The position numbers and the translations under genes were made by a program. From contig JALWUB010000225.1 of NCBI GenBank assembly GCA_026993275.1, forward strand, positions 1 to 6,347: a stretch of DNA of 6,347 bases. Direction: 5' to 3'. The stretch is from Robiginitomaculum sp. (lineage in GTDB: Bacteria > Pseudomonadota > Alphaproteobacteria > Caulobacterales > Maricaulaceae). Under the pieces are notes generated by a model. The model was not told the DNA's origin. It ran no database searches and saw only the letters and a program-made list of their open reading frames with translations. Shown here piece by piece: positions 1-5,138 of this stretch. How positions within the stretch are numbered: the stretch's first letter is position 1; the number at the start of each line of letters is the position of its first letter.

Positions 1-2
1 GC

Positions 3-53
3 CAGCAATTGCGCCGCCGCCGCCTGTGCCGCTATGCAGAGCTGGCCGCATGA
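3..53 (+). CDS. C-terminal tail of an upstream gene (partial, unidentified)
   Basis: An open frame enters from the left edge and stops at TGA 51-53. The 16 visible residues read QQLRRRRLCRYAELAA, an arginine-rich tail from which no family can be named. The case for a real gene is its junction with the next one: its TGA overlaps the ATG at 50 in an ATGA arrangement, the same architecture as the lptF/lptG junction downstream. It would then be the first visible member of the operon. The fragment is too short to test by codon use, so its reality is inferred from the junction only. Confidence 0.45.
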   Translation, partial: QQLRRRRLCRYAELAA

Positions 54-1009
54 CCGGCGTTTTGCAAAATCTGGGCGGCCGCATCATGGCCACCTATCAG
101 CGCCTGCAGACCAGCAAGGCCGCACTGTGGCTGCGCCTGGCCTTCATGGCCGCCATTCTGGGCTATCTGGGCTTCAAGATTTACGCCATAGGCTGGCAGG
201 ACGTGCTCCGCGCCTTGCCCGCCAATCCGGCCTTTTACCTGATCTTCGTGCTCATCTATCTGGCCTTGCCGGTCTCCGACATCCTCATCTATCAGCGCCT
301 GTGGCACATGAAGCTGGGCCGCTATGCCGCCTTTTTCCTGCGCAAACAGGTCTATAATGCCGCCCTGGTCGGCTATTCCGGGGAAATGGTGTTCTGCTTC
401 TGGGCCCAGGAGCATCTGGGCCTGCCCGCCAGCAAGGCGCTATCGGCCATCAAGGACAACAACATCCTCTCGGCGATGGCTTCCAACCTGGTCACGGTGG
501 TGCTGGTGGCGGCCTTTGTCCTGGGCGGCAAATTTGCCATGCTCAGCGCCGGAACCCCCGCGATCATGGCAACACTGCTGGGCGGGCTGGGCTTTGTGCT
601 GCTGGTCAGCGTGCTGTTTGCGCGCTTTCACAAGCGCCTGATCGCCCTGCCGGCGCGCCAGGCGGCCTATGTCTTTGGCGTGCATCTGGCGCGGGTCTCG
701 CTGGTGGCGGCCCTGCAGGTGCTGCAATGGCATCTGGTCATTCCCCAGGCCCCGGTTTCGGTCTGGCTGGCCTTTCTGACGGCCCAGTTCGTGCTCACCC
801 GCATTCCGTTTCTGCCCAACAAGGACCTGGTCTTTCTGGGCCTGACGCTGAACCTGACTGGCCTGGTCAATGCGCCCGGCGCGGTGGTGGCCGGCATGTT
901 CGTGGCCTTCGGGGCGCTGATGCAACTGGCCAATCTTGCGGTTTATGCCGCGGCCTCGGCCAGCGAGGCGGTGGGCGGCGCCATCAGGCGCCACAGGGGG
1001 CTGGCCTGA
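50..1009 (+). CDS. Polytopic inner-membrane protein, flippase-like / UPF0104-like (tentative)
   Basis: This 319-residue protein is very hydrophobic, with roughly seven or eight membrane segments (about residues 27-44, 61-81, 140-160, 171-192, 208-228, 232-252, 259-275 and 278-300) and a short basic C-terminus (RRHR). The size, and short polar turns such as YNAALVGYSGEM (102-113) and RIPFLPNKD (251-259), recall the 'NxLLPxRxGE' and 'LPxxPGGxG' loops of the lysylphosphatidylglycerol-synthase TM / flippase-like superfamily. The match is loose and comes from memory of the family. ATG 50 is chosen because it gives an ATGA overlap with the preceding frame and has AGAG 8 nt upstream. GTG 26 and ATG 86 are alternatives. 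Its TGA overlaps the lptF ATG by one base (TGATG), so expression is probably coupled to the LPS-export permease genes. A role in lipid or glycolipid handling is inference; the substrate is unknown. Confidence 0.8.
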   Translation: MTGVLQNLGGRIMATYQRLQTSKAALWLRLAFMAAILGYLGFKIYAIGWQDVLRALPANPAFYLIFVLIYLALPVSDILIYQRLWHMKLGRYAAFFLRKQVYNAALVGYSGEMVFCFWAQEHLGLPASKALSAIKDNNILSAMASNLVTVVLVAAFVLGGKFAMLSAGTPAIMATLLGGLGFVLLVSVLFARFHKRLIALPARQAAYVFGVHLARVSLVAALQVLQWHLVIPQAPVSVWLAFLTAQFVLTRIPFLPNKDLVFLGLTLNLTGLVNAPGAVVAGMFVAFGALMQLANLAVYAAASASEAVGGAIRRHRGLA

Positions 1010-2217
1010 TGCCGCGCCTGGGACAGCTCAAGCGCTTTGTCCTCGGCTGCATCCTGCTGCCCTTTGCCGGCATCATGGCGATCGCGGTCCTGTTGCTGAG
1101 CATTGACCAGATGCTGCGCCTGTTCAATTTCGTCGTCAATGAAAACGGGCCGGTGCGCCTGGTGTTTCTGATGCTGGGCAATCTGCTGCCGGAATATCTG
1201 GCACTGGCCTTGCCGATCAGCTTCTTTCTGGGCATCTTGCTGGCCTTCCGGCGCCTGTCGCTGAACAGCGAACTGGAGGTGATGACCGGAAACGGGGTGT
1301 CCCTGCGCCAGCTGCTGCCGCCGATCATGGCCTTTGGCCTGGTGCTGGCCCTGGCGGATGTCTACATTGAAGGCGTGGTCAAGCCCAAAAGCCTCTACCG
1401 TTATCAGCAATTGGGCTTTCTGGCGCAACAGCGCGTGTTCACCGCCCGCCTGCACCCGGGCGCCTTTGTGCCGCTTTCCGACAAGGAAGCCTTGCGCTTT
1501 GGCACCATCGGCAAGGACGGGCGCAGCGGATCAAGAGTGTTTTTCCGCACATGCAATACAGAAGGCCAGTGCACCGTCATCACGGCCAAGAGCGGCGCCT
1601 TTGCCTCGGCGAAAGACCACAGCCATCTGACCCTGAATCTCAAGGACGGCCGCCAGCTTCTCTATGTGGCGCAGGATCAGCCGCCGGTGTTTGTCGATTT
1701 TCAAAATCTGGCCCTGGACATCAAGCTGCCGTCTCTGGCGGCATTCCGGCAGCGTGCAGAGGTTGGCGAGGAGGCCACCACTGCGGAATTGTGGCGCGCC
1801 TTGCGCGGCCAGAGCCCGCAGACCCTGCCATCCTATTATGATTACCGCGCCAATCTGCACAGCCGCATCACCAATGCGCTGGGCTTTTTCGCGCTGCCCT
1901 TCCTGGCCATCGCCTTTGGCATTGCCGGCAAGCGCCGCAATGCCTATGGCGGCGTCATACTGGGGATTGCCTCGCTGATCCTCTATATCGAGGTCATGCA
2001 GTTTTGCACCGTATGGGCCCGCAAGGGCGCGATCTCGCCCTGGCTGAGCATGTGGCCGGTGCTGGCCGTGTTCACCCTCTCCAGCATGGCTCTCTTTTAC
2101 AGCGTTGCCGAACGGCCGGGCGGGCAAGTCCTGGCCCCGCTCAGGGATGCCTATGCGGACTGTGTCCATGCCTTGAAAGCACGTTTGCCGCTGGCGCTGC
2201 GGGAGATGGCAGGATGA
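1009..2217 (+). CDS. lptF: LPS export system permease LptF (YjgP/YjgQ family)
   Basis: LptF pairs with LptG and the LptB ATPase dimer in the inner membrane. It extracts lipopolysaccharide from the outer leaflet and passes it through its periplasmic beta-jellyroll to LptC and LptA. The 402-residue sequence shows the family layout: three N-terminal membrane helices (about 13-33, 50-80 and 100-120), a periplasmic beta-rich domain (about 125-280, including the segments RVFTARLHPGAFVPLS and HLTLNLKDGRQLLYV) and three C-terminal helices (about 286-306, 313-333 and 344-366). The signature cytoplasmic loop is present as NSELEVMTGNGVSLRQLLPP (86-105), the coupling-helix region that contacts LptB. Length is close to the family norm of about 360-400. 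The start at 1009 has AGGGGG 8 nt upstream and overlaps the preceding stop. It is assigned LptF rather than LptG by gene order and because the following frame has the more LptG-like coupling loop. C182 and C188 in the periplasmic domain could form a disulfide, which is speculative. Confidence 0.93.
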   Translation: MPRLGQLKRFVLGCILLPFAGIMAIAVLLLSIDQMLRLFNFVVNENGPVRLVFLMLGNLLPEYLALALPISFFLGILLAFRRLSLNSELEVMTGNGVSLRQLLPPIMAFGLVLALADVYIEGVVKPKSLYRYQQLGFLAQQRVFTARLHPGAFVPLSDKEALRFGTIGKDGRSGSRVFFRTCNTEGQCTVITAKSGAFASAKDHSHLTLNLKDGRQLLYVAQDQPPVFVDFQNLALDIKLPSLAAFRQRAEVGEEATTAELWRALRGQSPQTLPSYYDYRANLHSRITNALGFFALPFLAIAFGIAGKRRNAYGGVILGIASLILYIEVMQFCTVWARKGAISPWLSMWPVLAVFTLSSMALFYSVAERPGGQVLAPLRDAYADCVHALKARLPLALREMAG

Positions 2218-3317
2218 GCGCCATGCTGAGCCGCTATCTGCTGCGCCGGACGCTGCTCTATGCGGCGGTGGTGCTGGTGCTGATCGTGTCGCTGCTGCAG
2301 GTGCTCGATGTCATGGCCCATGCGCAAAAACTCATGGATGCGCCGGGCGCCAGCCTGATGAGCCTTGGCCGCTATGCGCTGTTGCGGGCGCCGGATCTGG
2401 CCGTGCGCTTTACCCCGTTTGCGGTCCTGATTGCGGCCCTGCTGGCGCTGGCGCAGCTGGCGGCGGGCAGTGAAATCATTGCCATGCGCGCCTGCGGCAT
2501 GTCCCCGGCCCAGGTGTTGCGGCCGCTGCTTGGCGCCGCCGCGCTGATTGCGGCCGTGCATTTCGGCTTTCAGGAGACCGTGGCAGCCGCTGCCGCCCGC
2601 GCCCTGCACGCCTGGGAGTCGGCAAATTACGCGGTGGGCACAAAGGCGGCAGACCAGCAAAGGCGCAATATCTGGGTGTCCGGGCCGGGCCTGATTGCCC
2701 ATGCCGATGCCGCCGCGCGCTATGGCACAAAGACCTATGTTTCCGGCCTGACCCTTTACCAGATTGACCCGGACGGCCTGCTGAGCGGTGTGGTCATGGC
2801 AAAGGTGGCACAGCCGGGCGCGCCATCCTGGACCCTGCTCAATGCACAGCGCGGCCAGGCCGGGCAAAACACATGGCACCATGATGAACGCATTGGCTGG
2901 ACCACACCCCTGAAGGCCGAAGATTTTCTGCCCCGGATACAGCCGCAATCCCTGTGGGGGCTGTGGCGGGAGGCGCGCAAGCTGCGGGCGCTGGACCAGC
3001 CTGCGGCGCGCCCCGTGACCACGCTTTTTACCCATGTCAGCAGGCCGCTTTCCGACTTGCTGATGGTGTTGCTGGCGCTGTTTGCCGGATTTGCGCTGCC
3101 GCGCCAGGGCGGCACCGCACGGCATCTGCTGTTCGGCCTGGGGGCGGGGTTCCTGTATTTCGCCCTGGACAATTTGCTGATTGCCCTTGGCCATGGCGGC
3201 GTGCTGGCGCCGTGGGCGGCCGCATTCGGGGCGCTGGGCGTGTTTACACTGGGCGGGCTTTATCTCTTCATGGGGCTTGAAGCCGCAAGCCTGCCGCGTG
3301 CGCCCGCCGCCGCCTGA
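2214..3317 (+). CDS. lptG: LPS export system permease LptG
   Basis: This is the second transmembrane subunit of the LptB2FG lipopolysaccharide extractor. The 367-residue product has helices at about 13-32, 62-83 and 100-120, a periplasmic beta-jellyroll (about 125-265) and C-terminal helices at about 276-295, 303-325 and 331-353. The coupling motif SEIIAMRACGMSPAQVLRP (86-104) is the hallmark of YjgP/YjgQ permeases, and the entry to helix 4 (HVSRPLSDLLMVLLAL, 274-289) is also typical. Its ATG forms an ATGA overlap with the lptF stop, and GGGAG sits 8 nt upstream. A second in-frame ATG at 2223, with AGGA 8 nt upstream, is an equally plausible start and would remove three residues. The gene ends the left operon: a REP-like cluster follows and no further + strand gene is tightly linked. 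Both permease subunits look intact, with no frameshift. Confidence 0.93.
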   Translation: MSAMLSRYLLRRTLLYAAVVLVLIVSLLQVLDVMAHAQKLMDAPGASLMSLGRYALLRAPDLAVRFTPFAVLIAALLALAQLAAGSEIIAMRACGMSPAQVLRPLLGAAALIAAVHFGFQETVAAAAARALHAWESANYAVGTKAADQQRRNIWVSGPGLIAHADAAARYGTKTYVSGLTLYQIDPDGLLSGVVMAKVAQPGAPSWTLLNAQRGQAGQNTWHHDERIGWTTPLKAEDFLPRIQPQSLWGLWREARKLRALDQPAARPVTTLFTHVSRPLSDLLMVLLALFAGFALPRQGGTARHLLFGLGAGFLYFALDNLLIALGHGGVLAPWAAAFGALGVFTLGGLYLFMGLEAASLPRAPAAA

Positions 3318-3396
3318 CGTCAGGGCGCCATGACCGGCTGACCGGGGTCCCGGAGCCTGCAGCAACCATCAGCCCGGAAAGCGGTTGCGTTATCTG

Positions 3397-3431
3397 TGTC
3401 ATCCCGGAAAAGCGCCAGCTTTATCCGGGAC
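3397..3431. repeat. REP-like hairpin 1 (minus orientation)
   Basis: Starting 80 nt after the lptG stop, bases 3402-3430 fold into a nearly perfect hairpin. TCCCGGA (3402-3408) pairs with TCCGGGA (3424-3430), then AAAGC (3409-3413) pairs with GCTTT (3418-3422), with one bulged A (3423) and a GCCA loop. It begins with GTGTC just upstream. Its reverse complement shares CCCGGATAA and the tail CCGGGATGACAC with the second hairpin, so the two are members of one repeat family. Such 'GTCATCCCGGA' elements are widespread in proteobacterial intergenic DNA. There is no T-run, so it is not a textbook intrinsic terminator, but it could act as an mRNA 3'-end stabiliser or terminator for the lptFG transcript. 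Confidence 0.8.
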
Positions 3432-3453
3432 CCATTGTGTCCCGCCCCATAGG

Positions 3454-3489
3454 CCCCGGATAATTTCTGCGAAATTTCCGGGATCACAC
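3454..3489. repeat. REP-like hairpin 2 (plus orientation)
   Basis: CCCGGA (3455-3460) pairs with TCCGGG (3477-3482) and AATTTC (3462-3467) pairs with GAAATT (3471-3476). T3461 is bulged and the loop is TGC. The layout (GC arm, one-base bulge, second arm, small loop) equals the reverse complement of hairpin 1, but the inner arm sequence differs completely while pairing is kept. This indicates selection for structure rather than sequence. Together with hairpin 1 it makes an inverted pair about 23 bp apart, like a small BIME. The element continues into ATCACACG, which also begins the tandem repeat. Confidence 0.78.
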
Positions 3490-3552
3490 GTGGCGGCGTG
3501 CGATATTTTCCGGGGTGACACGCGGCGGCGTGTGACATTTTTCCCGGCGTGC
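3475..3552. repeat. Imperfect 31/32-bp tandem repeat built on the REP 3' half
   Basis: Two adjacent units, 3475-3505 (31 bp) and 3506-3537 (32 bp), share the order TTTCCGGG, (A/G)T, (C/G)ACACG, (T/C)GGCGGCGTG and a closing (C/T)GA(T/C)A. A third, shorter unit starts at 3538 with TTTTTCCCGGCGTGC and then diverges. Unit 2 contains a 6-bp stem, ACACGC/GCGTGT around a GGCG loop. The left edge overlaps the 3' arm of hairpin 2, so the array looks like serial duplication of a half-REP element. No function is evident. Open frames crossing it on either strand appear to be chance. Confidence 0.7.
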
Positions 3553-4006
3553 AGATGGCCAGTTCCGTGGCCACCACCACCGGCAAGGCTGCCCGGTGCT
3601 CATAGTGATGCCGCAGCGGCGATAGCTTCACTCCCGGCTCGCCATTGCTAGGATGACCAAACCGTCGGCGAACATGCGTTCGGGCAGCACCTTGCTAGGC
3701 TGGACGGTGATGGTGGGCATGATGTTTCATAGCGACTGAGGAAATTTAGCGCGGTTTCCAATTCTTATCGTCTTGCCTTATGATACTCATGGTTATTCGT
3801 CGTAACCGGCCTAAAATGGCCACCTATTTTGAGGCACGACGCCGCAGTGCAGCTTTCCCATTCCGTCCGTTTGTGCATCGCGCAGCGATAAAAACGTGTG
3901 CGGCATTTCCGTCTTTCAAACGACAGATTGTTCAAAACCCAATTGGCAAAAGGCGGTTTTGGTGCGACCGTCGCTTCGCGGGAATAAATCAACCACGTTG
4001 TAAATC
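3553..4006. other. Gene-poor leader between the repeat cluster and the orphan gene
   Basis: No convincing protein gene is seen. Bases 3553-3720 are still GC-rich and look like degraded coding DNA. On the minus strand, 3628-3720 encodes a 30-residue frame starting MPTITVQPSKVLPERM, which faintly resembles part of an IS66-type transposase and then stops (weak guess). TTGCTAGG occurs twice (3645-3652, 3692-3699). From about 3721 the DNA becomes AT-richer. Bases 3765-4010 are open on both strands for about 75 codons, with cysteine- and arginine-rich peptides that do not look like folded proteins. An inverted repeat, CAAAACC (3933-3939) / GGTTTTG (3955-3961), lies about 50-70 bp before the orphan gene and could be an operator or leader hairpin. 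A possible but poor promoter is TTGGTG (3959-3964) with ATAAAT (3984-3989), at 19-bp spacing. None of these regulatory readings is firm. Confidence 0.5.
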
Positions 4007-5056
4007 ATGAGCAAAAATCCAAGTCGACCCAAACAGCCTGGATCCCTCGCTGCGATGATCGAGTTAGTTAACAACCAACGGTCTAAGGCTAATGATCTAT
4101 TACTTCAGAAATGCAGGGAGTACTGGGAACAAGAGAAGCATATACCTTTGGATGTGCTCAGGCAATTCGCATGGTCTGGAAATGGTAAGGAGTGGCTTAA
4201 AGATCATCACCCATTCTTTCCAATTTTTGACGCAATGAGCCAGGTTGAAGCAGCTTACAATATACTTGTACAGGCAAGAGCATCCCTGATCCAACTGTAT
4301 GGCCATTGCCATGCGTCACTTATGTATAATGAGTTTGAACTAGCAAAAGAAGTGGCCTGGAAAACAACACACGAGGTTTTCACTTATGTGTCCGCTGCAA
4401 TGGCATTAGTCCAAGCATATCGGCATTTTCTAAATTTAGATGTTCCAGATCGAGAAGGATACGACCGTGTATTCAGGATTGCATTTCACGATAAGGAAGT
4501 TATGAATTTTGTGCAAGGGCTAAGGAATTGCTTTGGGCATAAGATGATAGTTCGAGTTTTTCCTGTAGGAAAAGTCTCGATGAGCGACAGTAAGCAAGTT
4601 GAAAGCGCTCTGACATTTAACCGGGAATTGCTCATCTCACTCACGAACGTTTGGAATGCGGATGCAAAGCAATTTCTGAAGAGGAGTGAAGAGCTGGACG
4701 TGCTTGAGGTCATCAACCAGTACCACCGAATGGCCTCAGAACTGTTTCACGCCTACGGCAGCGCGTCCGGGACGACCCATACAGTTGGGTTTAGAGAAAT
4801 CATGCGTTGCACTCAGGCCATCACGTCGGCGGGCCAAGTTAATTCGATGGGCATCCTGCTACAGGCGGCGAAACAACGCGAGACCGATCCCTATGCGCAC
4901 TTAGCCAAACACTTCACAAAGGAAGAGTTGGAGCGCATTCAGTGTTTCCCTTCGCGCTCGCGTGAGCAAGTCGATTTCATGATTGCACTTCGTGACCCAC
5001 TCGGGTTCTGCGACGACAATCTTCGCGAAAAGCTGTACGAAATATTTGGTTGCTGA
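4007..5056 (+). CDS. Orphan hypothetical protein with a HEPN-like R-N-x3-H motif
   Basis: This 349-residue soluble, probably all-helical protein has no signal peptide or membrane segment, and I do not recognise it as a named family. The most informative feature is LRNCFGHKM at 172-180. R173, N174 and H178 fit the Rx4-6H motif, with Asn after Arg, typical of HEPN nucleases of toxin-antitoxin and anti-phage systems. It sits after long predicted helices (about 72-142), as expected for a HEPN bundle. The C-terminal third (about 245-349) is a separate charged helical region with no recognised motif. Start choice is uncertain: ATG 4007 has no good Shine-Dalgarno sequence, and ATG 4055 (M17) has only a distant GGA. 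The gene is much more AT-rich than its neighbours (bases 4321-4380 are 22/60 G+C, against 45/60 at 5461-5520), which suggests horizontal acquisition. The frame is intact over 1 kb. There is no adjacent antitoxin or nucleotidyltransferase partner in the window. Ribonuclease or defence function is inference from one short motif. Confidence 0.8.
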   Translation: MSKNPSRPKQPGSLAAMIELVNNQRSKANDLLLQKCREYWEQEKHIPLDVLRQFAWSGNGKEWLKDHHPFFPIFDAMSQVEAAYNILVQARASLIQLYGHCHASLMYNEFELAKEVAWKTTHEVFTYVSAAMALVQAYRHFLNLDVPDREGYDRVFRIAFHDKEVMNFVQGLRNCFGHKMIVRVFPVGKVSMSDSKQVESALTFNRELLISLTNVWNADAKQFLKRSEELDVLEVINQYHRMASELFHAYGSASGTTHTVGFREIMRCTQAITSAGQVNSMGILLQAAKQRETDPYAHLAKHFTKEELERIQCFPSRSREQVDFMIALRDPLGFCDDNLREKLYEIFGC

Positions 5057-5138
5057 TTAGGTGTCTAGCAACTGTTATCTTTCATGTTGTCTGCTGGTGT
5101 CACATTTGCCGGGATTTCCAGGGCGCTGGCAATCGGGC
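5057..5138. other. Short convergent intergenic region with a repeat-like GTGTCACATTT
   Basis: These 82 bp separate two convergent genes. Bases 5097-5113 (GTGTCACATTTGCCGGG) resemble 3530-3547 (GTGTGACATTTTTCCCGG) in the repeat cluster on the other side of the orphan gene: ten of the first eleven bases match, followed by a C/G-rich run. TAGCAACTG (5066-5074) also nearly matches TAGCGACTG (3730-3738). No clear intrinsic terminator with a T-run is visible for either gene. Confidence 0.45.

Noticed and set aside
2151..3365. Long minus-strand open frame of about 400 codons opposite lptG
   Set aside because: It is antisense to a clearly recognised lptG. Its Gln/Arg/His-rich composition is the usual mirror of a GC-rich membrane gene.
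3475..3552. CRISPR array
   Set aside because: There are only two and a half inexact units with no unique spacers of constant length and no cas genes. Similarity spans whole units, so this is a tandem repeat.
3320..3651. Open frames of about 88-103 codons on both strands across the repeat cluster
   Set aside because: They run through the REP hairpins and tandem repeats. Their peptides are repeats of the DNA repeats, and no ribosome binding site or family resemblance is seen.
3780..4010. A 76-codon leader gene translationally coupled to the orphan gene
   Set aside because: There is no Shine-Dalgarno sequence before ATG 3780, the peptide is Arg-rich and unstructured, and the opposite strand is equally open. 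It was kept only as a point to check.
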